Source: Marine Group I thaumarchaeote | GTDB lineage: Archaea; Thermoproteota; Nitrososphaeria; Nitrososphaerales; Nitrosopumilaceae | DNA length: 64,000 bases | Reading direction: 5' to 3' | Assembly (NCBI GenBank): GCA_013390765.1 | Contig: JACAST010000001.1 | Span: forward strand, 1-64,000 | Shown here: positions 39,954 to 51,173 of the stretch, piece after piece | Numbering within the stretch: position 1 is the first letter of the stretch | Layout of the letters: every line of letters begins with the position of its first letter | The notes under the pieces: model-generated | Told to the model about the DNA's origin: nothing | Databases searched by the model: none | Seen by the model: the letters and a program-made list of their open reading frames with translations, nothing else | Position numbers and translations under genes: made by a program

Positions 39954-41171
39954 CTAAAGTAAACTACTAGTCAAATCACCACGAAGTTTCTTAGTGACAG
40001 CCATTTCCATATTTTCAAACATCGCTAACATTTTTTTCTTGTTATCTCGCAAAAAGTCAATCCCCTTGTCCTTTAATCTTATCTTGAATAATCTAACTTC
40101 CCTATGTTCTTCTAAAAAGCTATCTATCATTTCTTGACCACATTTGGTTGGGTCAACGAACAGATTACAATACTCCATCGTTTTCTCCAATTCTTCCTCT
40201 TCAATTGTAGATTTAATCAATTGTATTGCTTCTGCCAGATTTTTGAGATTTTTTACTGGTTCTGGTAATGATATGCTTGTAATTCCTAACATACGTCTTT
40301 TTACCGTTCCAATTTTGTTTACCATTTCTGGAATCAGATCATACGTATCTATAGTACTCCAGACTTGTCTCTTCTCATGTTTTACAACCAAGCCCCTTTT
40401 CATTAGCCTAGTTAAACATTTGATTACATCTTCCGAGTCTAACAATGTAGTCCAGACAATAGAACCAATTGTGTGATAACCTTGCCGAAGTGATTCTATA
40501 ACAACAACCTCTACTATTCTTTTGAATCCTTCCTCAAATCTTACATTCATAAAGTCCTTATCTTTTACAGCTCGCTTTGCATTTTTAACATCAATCTCTA
40601 TTGAACGTACAAGAGCATTAAGAGATTCTGGAATTTGGTTTAGCAATGAAAGATAGCACGATCGATTATACCACGCCATTCCAAATGTTGGATCAGAATC
40701 AATTGCTTTATCTGCAGAATCAAGCGCCTTTCCGTAAACCTTGCGCTCATAGTAAACCAGACTCTTAAGATTCCATGCATCAGCATTCGTAACGTCAATA
40801 TCCAATGTCTTATCATATGCTCTCATTGCTTCTGAATAATCTTCCAAATGAAATCTAGAGTATCCCAATTTCAAAAGCGCATCAACATCTTTTGGGTTAA
40901 TCCTTAAGATCATCTGAAATACATGAGAAGCATCTTCCAGCTTCTCATCTGCCATTAAATTAATTCCCTTACTGAACAGTTTGTTGCGGTTAAAATCCGC
41001 ATCAACAAGACTGGTTTCATCTTTTTTAACCAGTTCTGTCTTGGCAGATTTTTTTTTCAAACCAAATAATTTTTTGAACACTCTCTTTTTTTCTGGCTTT
41101 CCTTTCTTTTCTAGGAAAAACTCTGGCATCTTATCTGATTGCTCATTTTGCTCATTTGATGGATTATCCAT
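39954..41171 (-). CDS. TPR-repeat protein with C-terminal winged-helix-like region
   Basis: The 405-residue protein has a basic N terminus, then at least three tetratricopeptide repeats (about residues 70-190; LLKLGYSRFHLEDYSEAMRAYDKTL and similar units). A region at about 210-280 (YHTIGSIVWTTLLDSEDVIKCLTRLMKRGLVVKHEK) looks like a winged helix. The C terminus is helical. It may be a scaffold or regulator. It is convergent with the rhodanese gene. Confidence 0.75.
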   Translation of the reverse strand: MDNPSNEQNEQSDKMPEFFLEKKGKPEKKRVFKKLFGLKKKSAKTELVKKDETSLVDADFNRNKLFSKGINLMADEKLEDASHVFQMILRINPKDVDALLKLGYSRFHLEDYSEAMRAYDKTLDIDVTNADAWNLKSLVYYERKVYGKALDSADKAIDSDPTFGMAWYNRSCYLSLLNQIPESLNALVRSIEIDVKNAKRAVKDKDFMNVRFEEGFKRIVEVVVIESLRQGYHTIGSIVWTTLLDSEDVIKCLTRLMKRGLVVKHEKRQVWSTIDTYDLIPEMVNKIGTVKRRMLGITSISLPEPVKNLKNLAEAIQLIKSTIEEEELEKTMEYCNLFVDPTKCGQEMIDSFLEEHREVRLFKIRLKDKGIDFLRDNKKKMLAMFENMEMAVTKKLRGDLTSSLL

Positions 41172-41257
41172 GCTATTTTCATTATGGAAAAGGATCTAGT
41201 TAAAAACTCTTACACAAAATCACTATTTTTCCCATTTTTTTGCTGGGAAAAATATAA

Positions 41258-42391
<1,134 letters not shown>

Positions 42392-42418
42392 ATGATATAC
42401 TGGAAACAAAAATAATTT

Positions 42419-43528
42419 TTACGTTCCTTTAGTTTTTATGATAGTCAGAACATCTTCATCAATTAGAATATGTTTTAATCCAACTCTTTGGCCACCAAAC
42501 TTTACACTCTTGCCCCAAACAAGTCCATATCTAAAGTCTTTTCTAAGTTTTCTATGCAACTTATTGCATACGTCTAAAACAGAATTTCCATTTCTTATGA
42601 TTAACGGTTCTTTGTAATCCGTTTCACCACCTTTTGGCCGCAAATATATTCTGATAAATTGTAATTCATCATAAATTCTATCTCTCAGTTCTGCAATATT
42701 GTCATTTGCATCTGCAGATACTGGAATAAATTCAGTTTTGAGTTTTTTTGATACTTTCTTAAGAAATTTTTTATCAACCAGATCAATTTTGTTCAAAGCA
42801 GTGATTGATTTTGCATATGTTTTATTTCCTGTGAGGAAATCCACTAATTGGTCAGAATCAATATCCTCTCGAATTACTACTCTAGCACTGGTATATCCAT
42901 AAACATTAAGAATGTCTTTGACAAGTTTTTCTGACATTTTTTTTAATTTTACTTGTTGAGCGATAGCTATTCCGCCCGTTGAAGATTTCTCAATTACTAT
43001 ATTTGGTGGTTTTTTGTTTAATCTTATACCTATATTTGATAATTCATTTATTAGGACATCTTCGTGATACGGTTGGAATACATCAAGAACTAATAATACA
43101 ATATCTGCGCTTCTTGCAACTGACAAAATTCTTTTTCCAAGACCCTTACCACTTGATGCACCTTTGATAATACCTGGTAGATCAAGCATCTGTATTTTTG
43201 CACCACGATAATCTAAAACTCCAGGAACAACTGTTACTGTTGTAAATTGAAATGCACCTACTAATGATTTTGAACCAGTCAACGCATTCAATAATGTTGA
43301 TTTTCCAACGCTGGGAAGTCCAATAATAACAACCGTTGCATCACCAGTTCTCCTAACATCAAATCCATCTGATTTTTTAGAACTTTTTTTAATTTGAACA
43401 GCTTCCTGCTCTCTTTTCAGTTTTGCAATTTTTGCTTTTAATATCCCAACATGATGCTCAGTTGCCTTGTTAAGTTTGGTCCTCCCAATTTCATCTTGAA
43501 CAGCTTTGATCTTTTCAGGTATTCCCAT
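42419..43528 (-). CDS. DRG-family GTPase (OBG class, with TGS domain)
   Basis: The 369-residue protein has a helical N terminus (IGRTKLNKATEHHVGILKAKI), a G domain with G1 GLPSVGKSTL, G3 DLPGI, G4 NKID and a TGS domain at the end (about residues 290-369). This is the layout of DRG proteins, ribosome-associated GTPases of archaea and eukaryotes. Length is normal. It is divergent from the phosphatase gene at 43562. Confidence 0.95.
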   Translation of the reverse strand: MGIPEKIKAVQDEIGRTKLNKATEHHVGILKAKIAKLKREQEAVQIKKSSKKSDGFDVRRTGDATVVIIGLPSVGKSTLLNALTGSKSLVGAFQFTTVTVVPGVLDYRGAKIQMLDLPGIIKGASSGKGLGKRILSVARSADIVLLVLDVFQPYHEDVLINELSNIGIRLNKKPPNIVIEKSSTGGIAIAQQVKLKKMSEKLVKDILNVYGYTSARVVIREDIDSDQLVDFLTGNKTYAKSITALNKIDLVDKKFLKKVSKKLKTEFIPVSADANDNIAELRDRIYDELQFIRIYLRPKGGETDYKEPLIIRNGNSVLDVCNKLHRKLRKDFRYGLVWGKSVKFGGQRVGLKHILIDEDVLTIIKTKGT

Positions 43529-43561
43529 AATCTTTCGCTAACGTTTCAGTTATTATGCACT

Positions 43562-44275
43562 ATGATTCAAAAAGATCGATTGGAAAAAAAGACATTTGCT
43601 GTAGATATTGATGGAACAATAACTTTGAACGGTATGGGGACAATCCATCTTGAGGCATTGTCCAAATTGCGCTCTTTGAAAGAAGCTGGTCATAATGTGG
43701 TTCTTGTAACTGGAAGATCTTCTGTTGAAGGATACTTACTCTCAGTATTTGGTGGATTAACACATTTGGCGGTGGGAGAAAATGGAGGTTGCATAACTTT
43801 TGGTGATAAAATTCAGCACAAGCTACTTGGAAATAAGGGTGAATGTATTCATGCTCTTGCTATGATTCAATCACAACTAGATGCTGAAGTAAAAGAAAAA
43901 CATGTTTTTCCTAGAATGACAGAGGTTGTGTTAGAACGAACTTTTGATATTGAGCAAGCCCAAAAAATCATTGACGAAAATAATCTTAATGTTGTTTTGA
44001 CTGATAGTGGTTATGCCTATCACATAAATTCCAAGGGTGTTGATAAGGGATCTGGATTTTTGGAAGCAATAAAGATGCTTGAAACAGATGTAAATGATAC
44101 AATTGCAATTGGAGATAGTGAAACAGATGTTCCACTATTCAAGGTGATAAAAAATAATATTGCAGTTTCTAATTCAACCGAAAACCTAAAGAAATTGGCT
44201 AAAATTATTACAACAAAAAAATCAGGAGAAGGTGTTCTTGAAGGGTTAGATATGATAGCATCAGAATTTAGATGA
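43562..44275 (+). CDS. HAD-family phosphatase, phosphoglycolate-phosphatase-like
   Basis: The 237-residue protein has HAD motifs AVDIDGTITLN, VVLVTGRSS and IGDSETDVPLF, with the Cof-type cap. It resembles archaeal phosphoglycolate phosphatase. ATG at 43562 starts at the domain; the longer frame from 43451 overlaps the GTPase gene. argS follows four bases later. Confidence 0.9.
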   Translation: MIQKDRLEKKTFAVDIDGTITLNGMGTIHLEALSKLRSLKEAGHNVVLVTGRSSVEGYLLSVFGGLTHLAVGENGGCITFGDKIQHKLLGNKGECIHALAMIQSQLDAEVKEKHVFPRMTEVVLERTFDIEQAQKIIDENNLNVVLTDSGYAYHINSKGVDKGSGFLEAIKMLETDVNDTIAIGDSETDVPLFKVIKNNIAVSNSTENLKKLAKIITTKKSGEGVLEGLDMIASEFR

Positions 44276-44278
44276 AAT

Positions 44279-46150
44279 ATGGCATTTCTTAATATCATTA
44301 ACCAAGTGAAAGAGAATATTTCAAAAATCATTAATGAAAAGGGATATGATAAAGTAGATTTCGTTGTAGAATATTCTAGAAGTGGATTTGGCGATATCAC
44401 CTGTAACGTAGCATTTTTACTTGCAAAAAATCTGAAGAAATCTCCACAAGAAATTGCTCAAGAGTTTGCGGCAGAATATATTCTTGGAAATGATTTAGAA
44501 AAAGTTGAGGCGCATAAAAGCGGGTACCTTAACTTCTTTATCAATAACAATTCATTCAACAATACTGTTTTACCTGAATCTCTAAAGGAGAATTATGGTA
44601 GTATTGACATTGGAAAAAATTCTAAACTTGTCGTTGAACATACATCAGTTAATCCAAACAAGGCACTGCATATTGGCCATCTAAGAAATGTTGCAATTGG
44701 TGACGCAGTTTCTAGAATTCTTTCAAAGGCAAATTATGATGTTAAGGTTTTGAATTATGTTGATGATTCTGGTCTTCAGGTTGCTGACATAATTGTTGGT
44801 TTTAAGTATGGAGGATTTTCAGAGGATCCTCCAGATGGGAAAAAATTTGCTAACTATTGCGGTGATACTGTTTACGTCAGTATCACTTCAAAATATGAAA
44901 GCGACAAAGATTTAGAATCTCGGCGACATGAAATTTTAAAAGAATTAGAGGATTCAACATCTGAGACTGCAAAATTTGGAAAAACATTAACTAGAAAAAT
45001 CTTATCTGATCAGTTAGATACAGTCTGGAATCTTGGTGCATCATATGATTGTTTGAATTTTGAATCTGAAATCTTGTATTCAAAGCTCTGGGAAAAAATA
45101 TTTGAGAGGATGAAATCAGAAAATCTTGTGCACCTTGAAGATCAAGGTGATAATGTAGGTTGTTGGGTGTTACCAATTGAAAACGAAGATGATAAGATAA
45201 TTGTGAGAAGTAATGGAGTTACTACGTATGTTGCAAAGGACATACCTTATGCAGCTTGGAAACTTGGTGTATTAAATGACCCATTCAATTATGTAAAATA
45301 TACTACGCAGTCAAATGGCAGAATACTTTATGAGACAACACTTGAAAAAACACAAGAACCAAAACAATCTTTTGCTGCGAACAAGGTAATAACAGTTATT
45401 GATAACAGACAAACTAATCTTCAAAAAATTGTTACTAACCTTATGTCAAAATTTAAGCCTGAGAGCTCTTATGTTCATCTTGGTTATGAGGCTGTTACAC
45501 TAAGCTCTGAGACCGCTAAGATTCTTGGCAATAAAACCGATGGAAAGTCTGTACAGATGTCAGGCAGAAAAGGTCTTTACATTAATGCGGATGAAATCAT
45601 CGAAAAGCTTGAAAAACGCATTTTCCTTGAATCAAAAGAAAGGAATGAAGATCTAGATAATGCATCACTATGCGAGATAGCTCATAACGTTGCTGTTGGA
45701 ACTATAAGATATGAATTGATTAAACCTGACCTTGGCAAAATTATCACTTTTGATATCAACACCTCACTAAAGCTTGATGGAGATACATGTAGTTACATCC
45801 AATATTCATGTGTTAGGGCTCTAAGAATATTAGAAAAATCTGGTAATGAACCGAACTTTGATGTGCAATTTGATCAACTGAACACTGAATATGAGACGTG
45901 CCTCATTAAACAAATTGGACTGTTTGAGGTTTTTGTTAACGACGCTGCAAAAAATTATTCCCCAAAAGTTATTGCAAAATATTGCTATGATTTAGCTGTC
46001 GCATTTTCCTCATTTTATGAACATGTCAAAGTCTTGAAAGCTGAGACACCTGAATTAATTAATGCAAGACTATGTCTAGTCTTATCATTCAAATTAACTT
46101 TGGAAAAGGCACTTGATTTGCTAGGAATAATAGCACCACAGCGTATGTAA
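44279..46150 (+). CDS. argS: Arginyl-tRNA synthetase
   Basis: The 623-residue protein is a class I synthetase: an N-terminal Add-1 domain, HIGHLRN (HIGH motif) near residue 138, and a C-terminal DALR anticodon-binding domain. The KMSKS loop reads QMSGRKG, a degenerate form seen in many ArgRS proteins. It charges tRNA-Arg. It follows the phosphatase gene with a four-base gap. Confidence 0.96.
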   Translation: MAFLNIINQVKENISKIINEKGYDKVDFVVEYSRSGFGDITCNVAFLLAKNLKKSPQEIAQEFAAEYILGNDLEKVEAHKSGYLNFFINNNSFNNTVLPESLKENYGSIDIGKNSKLVVEHTSVNPNKALHIGHLRNVAIGDAVSRILSKANYDVKVLNYVDDSGLQVADIIVGFKYGGFSEDPPDGKKFANYCGDTVYVSITSKYESDKDLESRRHEILKELEDSTSETAKFGKTLTRKILSDQLDTVWNLGASYDCLNFESEILYSKLWEKIFERMKSENLVHLEDQGDNVGCWVLPIENEDDKIIVRSNGVTTYVAKDIPYAAWKLGVLNDPFNYVKYTTQSNGRILYETTLEKTQEPKQSFAANKVITVIDNRQTNLQKIVTNLMSKFKPESSYVHLGYEAVTLSSETAKILGNKTDGKSVQMSGRKGLYINADEIIEKLEKRIFLESKERNEDLDNASLCEIAHNVAVGTIRYELIKPDLGKIITFDINTSLKLDGDTCSYIQYSCVRALRILEKSGNEPNFDVQFDQLNTEYETCLIKQIGLFEVFVNDAAKNYSPKVIAKYCYDLAVAFSSFYEHVKVLKAETPELINARLCLVLSFKLTLEKALDLLGIIAPQRM

Positions 46151-46207
46151 ATTTATTACATTTTCAGGAATTATTTTTAAACTATATGTTATTCTAATAA
46201 GTAAAAA

Positions 46208-46873
46208 ATGACTTTTTCTAACAAATGGGATACTTGTTATAAAAATAAGACTCATTCAATGAATAATTGGCCTTTTTCAGATTTAGTTTCTTATGTAATG
46301 CGATTTTCCAAGCCTGGAAAATCAAAGATTCGTGTGTTAGAATTAGGTTGTGGTTCTGGTGCAAACATTCCATTTTTTTTGTCATTAAATGCTGAATATT
46401 TTGGAATTGATGGAAGTAAAACAACTATTAGAAAATTAAAAAAAAAAAATCCAATGTTAAAGAATAACATAGTTGTAGGGGATTTTACTAAAGAATTGCC
46501 TTTTCAGAAAAAATTTGATTTAATTGTGGATAGGGCTAGCATAAATCATAATCCTACTAATGGGATCAAAAAGTGTTTGGATTTAGTACATCAAAAATTA
46601 AAGACAAATGGTAAATTCATTGGCATAGATTGGGTTTCCACTCGTGATATTGGGTATAAAAGTGGCCGTAAGACAAATGACATTTTTACAAAAAGTTATG
46701 TTGGTGGCAGGTATTATGGTGTTAGCAAAATTCATTTTAATAATGAAAAACATCTGCTGAATTTATTGAAAAATTTTAAGATTTTATGTTTAGATGAAAA
46801 AATTTACAAATCAATAATTCCGATTAAAAACAAAACTATCGCTGCTTGGAATATAGTTGCTCAAAAATCATAA
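46208..46873 (+). CDS. Class I SAM-dependent methyltransferase
   Basis: The 221-residue protein has a SAM-binding motif LELGCGSGANIPFFLSLNA, then DLIVDRASINHNP and GKFIGIDWVS. The target is unknown. The gene is notably AT-rich, with long A runs, compared with its neighbours. An AT-rich stretch (CTATATGTTATTC) near 46180-46193 could be its promoter. Confidence 0.85.
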   Translation: MTFSNKWDTCYKNKTHSMNNWPFSDLVSYVMRFSKPGKSKIRVLELGCGSGANIPFFLSLNAEYFGIDGSKTTIRKLKKKNPMLKNNIVVGDFTKELPFQKKFDLIVDRASINHNPTNGIKKCLDLVHQKLKTNGKFIGIDWVSTRDIGYKSGRKTNDIFTKSYVGGRYYGVSKIHFNNEKHLLNLLKNFKILCLDEKIYKSIIPIKNKTIAAWNIVAQKS

Positions 46874-46960
46874 TGGAACCAATCTAATAGCCTCAAGAAA
46901 TCTAATTAAGTAAATTTAACAAGCGGTTATTACATATAACCAAATTGAGTATCAAACCTC

Positions 46961-47815
46961 ATGGCAAAAATAAAGCAGAACAACTATGTTTTGTTCTTTT
47001 ATAATGATTCAAAAAAGTGGCTAGCTAAAATTTCAAAAAATGAGCAACTTCATACTCACATCGGAGTCATTAAGCATAGCGATGCAATAGGTAAGGAATA
47101 TGGTTCTAGACTTGTCACAAACAAGGACAAGTACGTCTATCTTTTTGAACCAACCATTCACGACTTTGTAATGAAGATGCAACACGGGACTCAGATAGTT
47201 TATCCAAAAGATTTGGGTTACATTGTTGCTCGAACAGGTCTTACCAGTGGTCAAAAAGTTGTTGAGATTGGAACAGGTAGCGGTTCATTAACATCATTTC
47301 TAGCTGGGATAGTAAAGCCACGAGGCCATGTATACACATATGATGTTGAGCCAAAATTTATGAAAATTGCAGAAAAAAATCTCAAAAAAGCAGGTATATC
47401 AAAATATGTTACAATGAATGAATTTGATTTTAAGAAGGCAAAAAAGTTACCACATTCAGAAGTTGATCTAGTTGTTGTTGATTTGGGCGATTCTTGGAAT
47501 GTGGTTCCACAGGCGCGAAAGATGCTGAAAGGCAGTGGAGGTTTTGTAGCAATTTGCCCTACCATGAACCAGCTTGAAAAATTAGTTTCGGTTCTGGTAC
47601 AAAACGAATTTTCTGATATTGAATGTACTGAGCAAATTCTTCGCCATATTGAAGCACGTGAAGGAAAAACAAGACATTCTTTTCGTGGAATCGGACATAC
47701 AGCCTATCTTGCTTATGCAAGGAAGGCATTCTTTGACAAAAAATCTGCAAAAAAATCAAGAAAGGTCAAGACAAAAACTGTGAGTAAAAATAAAGTTTAT
47801 TCATCGAAAAAGTAA
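46961..47815 (+). CDS. trmI: tRNA (adenine-N1)-methyltransferase TrmI
   Basis: The 284-residue protein has the TrmI layout: an N-terminal beta-barrel, QIVYPKDLGYIVARTGL, the SAM motif VVEIGTGSGSLTSFLA, and DLVVVDLGDSW. It methylates A57/A58 of tRNA. The C-terminal 35 residues are an extra Lys-rich tail, probably for RNA binding. The next gene starts at the following base. Confidence 0.93.
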   Translation: MAKIKQNNYVLFFYNDSKKWLAKISKNEQLHTHIGVIKHSDAIGKEYGSRLVTNKDKYVYLFEPTIHDFVMKMQHGTQIVYPKDLGYIVARTGLTSGQKVVEIGTGSGSLTSFLAGIVKPRGHVYTYDVEPKFMKIAEKNLKKAGISKYVTMNEFDFKKAKKLPHSEVDLVVVDLGDSWNVVPQARKMLKGSGGFVAICPTMNQLEKLVSVLVQNEFSDIECTEQILRHIEAREGKTRHSFRGIGHTAYLAYARKAFFDKKSAKKSRKVKTKTVSKNKVYSSKK

Positions 47816-48685
47816 GTGGGTATATTGTCAAACACTATAACACCAAAGCTGGTAAAAAAATTCGTACCGGTACGAAAATCATCTTCAAGGAAGGGAGACA
47901 ACGGCAAGGTCTTGGTTCTTGGTGGAAGCTATATCTATCATGGCGCACCAGCCTTATCATCTCTTGCTGCATTGAGAACAGGTGCTGATCTAGTCTACAC
48001 ATGTGTTCCAAAAATTAATGTTCAGTCTACTCGTGCTGTTTCACCTAATCTTATTGTAATTCCTTTGGTTGATTCCAAACTAACTCGTGGTGCGGTTAAC
48101 AAACTATTAGGTCAGATTCCTAATGATCTTGATTCGGCTACCATAGGTATGGGTCTTTCAATTCAAGATCCTGAGGCACTAAAGCTTCTGGTTAAATCAT
48201 TGCTTGCCAGAGATGTTAGGTTATCACTTGATGCTACCGCATTAGTAAATTACATTCTGCCACTTTTGTCTGGAAAAAACGTAGTTGTCACCCCACATGC
48301 GGGTGAGTTCAAAAGGATGTTTGGAGAGACTCCTCCAGAGTCAAAAAAGGCGCGTATTACAATGGTCGAAAAATTTGCAAAGGAACATTCTGTTACGATT
48401 CTCCTAAAAGGTCCAACTGACATAATTTCTAACGGCTCAAGAACATATCTCAATCCGACAAACACTTCTGGAATGACAGTTGGTGGGACAGGCGATATTC
48501 TTTCGGGTATTATAGCTGGAATACTTGCACGCAATAGAGATGCATTAGAATCAGCGGTAATTAGTGCGTACTTTAATGGTCTTGCTGGTAAGATGATACA
48601 AAAGAAACTTGGGTATCACATGACAGCAACTGATTTACTAGATGCTTTGCCTGCTGTCATGAAATCATTTGATAAAATAAAATGA
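47816..48685 (+). CDS. nnrD: NAD(P)H-hydrate dehydratase
   Basis: The 289-residue protein has the YjeF C-terminal kinase-like domain: KVLVLGGSYIYHGAPALSSLAALRTGADLVY, VVTPHAGEFKRM and GGTGDILSGIIAG. It repairs hydrated NAD(P)H with ATP or ADP. The N-terminal epimerase domain is absent here. GTG at 47816 follows the trmI stop immediately. It overlaps the peptidase gene by four bases. Confidence 0.94.
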   Translation: MGILSNTITPKLVKKFVPVRKSSSRKGDNGKVLVLGGSYIYHGAPALSSLAALRTGADLVYTCVPKINVQSTRAVSPNLIVIPLVDSKLTRGAVNKLLGQIPNDLDSATIGMGLSIQDPEALKLLVKSLLARDVRLSLDATALVNYILPLLSGKNVVVTPHAGEFKRMFGETPPESKKARITMVEKFAKEHSVTILLKGPTDIISNGSRTYLNPTNTSGMTVGGTGDILSGIIAGILARNRDALESAVISAYFNGLAGKMIQKKLGYHMTATDLLDALPAVMKSFDKIK

Positions 48686-50043
48686 GTACAAAAAAAGTTC
48701 TGCAGCATGTTGACAAAAACATGAACATGCTTATCAAAGATCTTTGTGTCTTGATACGGCAACCAAGTGTTTCTGCTAAAAATCAAGGAATCAAAAAATG
48801 TGCAAGTCTTGTAAAAAACACTCTAAAAAAATCTGGTATAAATGCAGAAATCTTGAGCATGAAAGATTATCCACCTATTGTATACGGTGAGGTAAAATCA
48901 AAGAAGAATCCAAACAAAACCCTATTGTTTTACAATCATTATGATGTCCAGCCTGTTGACCCAGTTGAGCTTTGGGATGAGGATCCATTTAGCGGGAAAA
49001 TAAAGGGAAATAAGATCTATGGAAGAGGCTCATCTGACGATAAGGGTGAATTGATCACACGGATAAGAGCTGTCACATCATTTCTAAAAGTGACAGGAGA
49101 CGTTCCATGCAACGTAAAATTTGTTATAGAGGGGGAAGAGGAAACTGGAAGTGCACACATTGAAGAATATCTAAAAAAATATAGAAAGAAATTTTCTTGT
49201 GATGGGGTGATATGGGAATTTGGACATGTTGATAGTAAAAATAGACCAATTATAGATCTTGGAATGAAGGGCTTATTGTATGTCGAATTATCATTGAGAG
49301 AATTAGATATGGATGCTCATTCAAGCCTTGCTGTCTTGATCAAAAATCCTGCTTGGCGTTTAGTCGAAGCCTTAAAAACACTTCGTGATTCTTCAGGAAA
49401 AATTTTGATAAAAGATTGGTATAAAGAAGTGCTACAACTTGACAAATCAGATATTGAAATTCTCAAGTCTTTTCCATTTGATGAGAAAGAATTCAAAAAG
49501 GAGTATGGAATTGGAGGATTTTTAGGAAACAAGACTGGACTTGAAATTAAAAAATCTCTGGCAGCTGAACCAACATGCAATATAGCAGGAATGGTTTCCG
49601 GATATTATGGCGAAGGGGCGAAAACTGTTCTGCCAGCAGAGGCACGTGTGAAAATTGATTTTAGATTAGTACCTAACATGAATCCGTCAAAACAAATTAT
49701 GAGATTAAAACGCCATCTAAAAACAAAAGGGTTTGGTGACATTAAGATTAAGGTGTATCATGGTGAGGCTGCTGCAAGAACTAATCCTAAACATCCGTTT
49801 GTTTCTGATGTTACGGCAGCTGCACGTAAATCTTTTGGAAAATATCTACTAAGTGTTTCTAGTGCTGGAACTGGTCCCATGCATGCATTTGCATATATCC
49901 TAAAGGCACCTGCTATCGCTGTTGGATCTACATATGTATTCTCACGTATTCATTCTCCAAATGAGTTTACGCGCATTGATTTACTAAAAAAGGCCACAAA
50001 ATGTATGTGTTTTATCTTGGACAATTTTGCAAGATCTAACTAA
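48682..50043 (+). CDS. M20-family metallopeptidase (ArgE/DapE/CNDP type)
   Basis: The 453-residue protein has the M20 metal sites: FYNHYDVQPVDP, GRGSSDDKGELI, EGEEETGS and a final HSPNE. A dimerisation domain lies between. It cleaves dipeptides or deacylates amino acids. The start ATGA overlaps the nnrD stop. Confidence 0.93.
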   Translation: MSTKKVLQHVDKNMNMLIKDLCVLIRQPSVSAKNQGIKKCASLVKNTLKKSGINAEILSMKDYPPIVYGEVKSKKNPNKTLLFYNHYDVQPVDPVELWDEDPFSGKIKGNKIYGRGSSDDKGELITRIRAVTSFLKVTGDVPCNVKFVIEGEEETGSAHIEEYLKKYRKKFSCDGVIWEFGHVDSKNRPIIDLGMKGLLYVELSLRELDMDAHSSLAVLIKNPAWRLVEALKTLRDSSGKILIKDWYKEVLQLDKSDIEILKSFPFDEKEFKKEYGIGGFLGNKTGLEIKKSLAAEPTCNIAGMVSGYYGEGAKTVLPAEARVKIDFRLVPNMNPSKQIMRLKRHLKTKGFGDIKIKVYHGEAAARTNPKHPFVSDVTAAARKSFGKYLLSVSSAGTGPMHAFAYILKAPAIAVGSTYVFSRIHSPNEFTRIDLLKKATKCMCFILDNFARSN

Positions 50044-50100
50044 TATTTTGTAAAAATGTTATCACAATAACTTTTATTCTCCTCAAAAACCACTTGATCT

Positions 50101-50700
50101 ATGACTGCAATGTATATGCCAGGTGCAACAGCTGTTGGCATTACATATGATGAGGGTGTGGTTTTTGCAAGCGAGCGCAGAATTGCTTATGGAAATTTTG
50201 TCGTTAGCAAAACTACCAAAAAGACATTTGTGATTACACCTCAAGTAGGTGCAGCATGTGCTGGACTGGTTGCGGATATGCAGATTCTTTCATTACAAAT
50301 TTCAGCACTGGCTAAGATTAGAAAAATGGAGATTAAACGAGAGGTGCCACCAAACACAATTGCAAAGATGATGTCAAACATGATGTATGAAAGAAGGTTC
50401 TTTCCATTATTAACACAAGTTATTGTAGGCGGTTTAGTTGACAAACCTGTAATATACACTTTGGATCCACTTGGCTCGGTTCTACCTGATGATTATGCAG
50501 CTGTTGGCACAGGAGCGGAAATGGCATTGGGTATTTTGGACCAGCAATACAAAAAGGAACTTAATGAGGCAGAAGCCACAGATCTTGCTGTGAAATCAAT
50601 TCGTGCTGCTATCTTGAGGGACTCAGCAAGTGGCGATAACATAGATGTTTTAGTAATAAACAAATATGGCGCTAAAGAAACAGCTGAAAAGATTACCTAG
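50101..50700 (+). CDS. psmB: Proteasome beta subunit, probably non-catalytic
   Basis: The 199-residue protein has a short N terminus (MTAMYMPG) and then ATAVGITYDEGVVFASERR. Aligned at VGIT to active beta subunits, Ala9 takes the place of Thr1, so the nucleophile seems lost; Lys33 is kept (SKTTKKTF). Archaea with two beta subunits often have one inactive. If cleavage instead used Thr10, it could be active with a shortened strand. It is convergent with the PUA-domain gene. Confidence 0.93.
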   Translation: MTAMYMPGATAVGITYDEGVVFASERRIAYGNFVVSKTTKKTFVITPQVGAACAGLVADMQILSLQISALAKIRKMEIKREVPPNTIAKMMSNMMYERRFFPLLTQVIVGGLVDKPVIYTLDPLGSVLPDDYAAVGTGAEMALGILDQQYKKELNEAEATDLAVKSIRAAILRDSASGDNIDVLVINKYGAKETAEKIT

Positions 50701-51173
50701 TATTTGATTTCTTTTTTAGATTCCCAAAAAATATCTGATATATAATGCATGTTTTTTATCACTTCCCCTTTGTTTGTATCATCTAACTGTCTGCTTGGCA
50801 TTTCTGCCTTACCCACTGCCAGAAATTTATGCTGTGATTCTTCTATGACACAAACTATCTCGCCCTTTTCAAAATTAGAAAATTTCGTAATACCTGGCCT
50901 CATTACATTTGCGCCTTTACATACAAACTTGATAGCACCTATGTCAACTATTACATATGGAAATTTTTCTAAAATTGGAACATCACCCAAAAAAGGTAAT
51001 ATGTTGTCACCAATCTTTATTGCAGTAACCCCTTTACCAGTTATTATAATTCCTTTTTCATCTATTTGATGTGTTCTAACATTTTTCTCCTTAGGCAATT
51101 CCATTTTCCATTGTGCATTTAATTGCTCAAATATTTTAGCGGTTTCGCTTTTTGATATCAGATTTGATTTCAA
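50697..51173 (-). CDS. PUA-domain RNA-binding protein (MCT-1-like)
   Basis: The 158-residue protein has a PUA domain in its C-terminal half (IGAIKFVCKGANVMRPGITKF, then EIVCVIEESQHKFLAVGKAEM). The N-terminal part resembles MCT-1-like proteins that act with ribosomes. Its start overlaps the stop of the homoserine dehydrogenase gene, and its 3' end overlaps psmB by four bases. Confidence 0.9.
   Translation of the reverse strand: MKSNLISKSETAKIFEQLNAQWKMELPKEKNVRTHQIDEKGIIITGKGVTAIKIGDNILPFLGDVPILEKFPYVIVDIGAIKFVCKGANVMRPGITKFSNFEKGEIVCVIEESQHKFLAVGKAEMPSRQLDDTNKGEVIKNMHYISDIFWESKKEIKY

Noticed and set aside
43451-43561. 37-residue N-terminal extension of the HAD phosphatase
   Set aside because: It overlaps the divergent GTPase coding region; the HAD domain begins at the ATG at 43562.
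46874-46960. tRNA-like sequence upstream of trmI
   Set aside because: No acceptor or T-arm pairing; too AT-rich for an archaeal tRNA.
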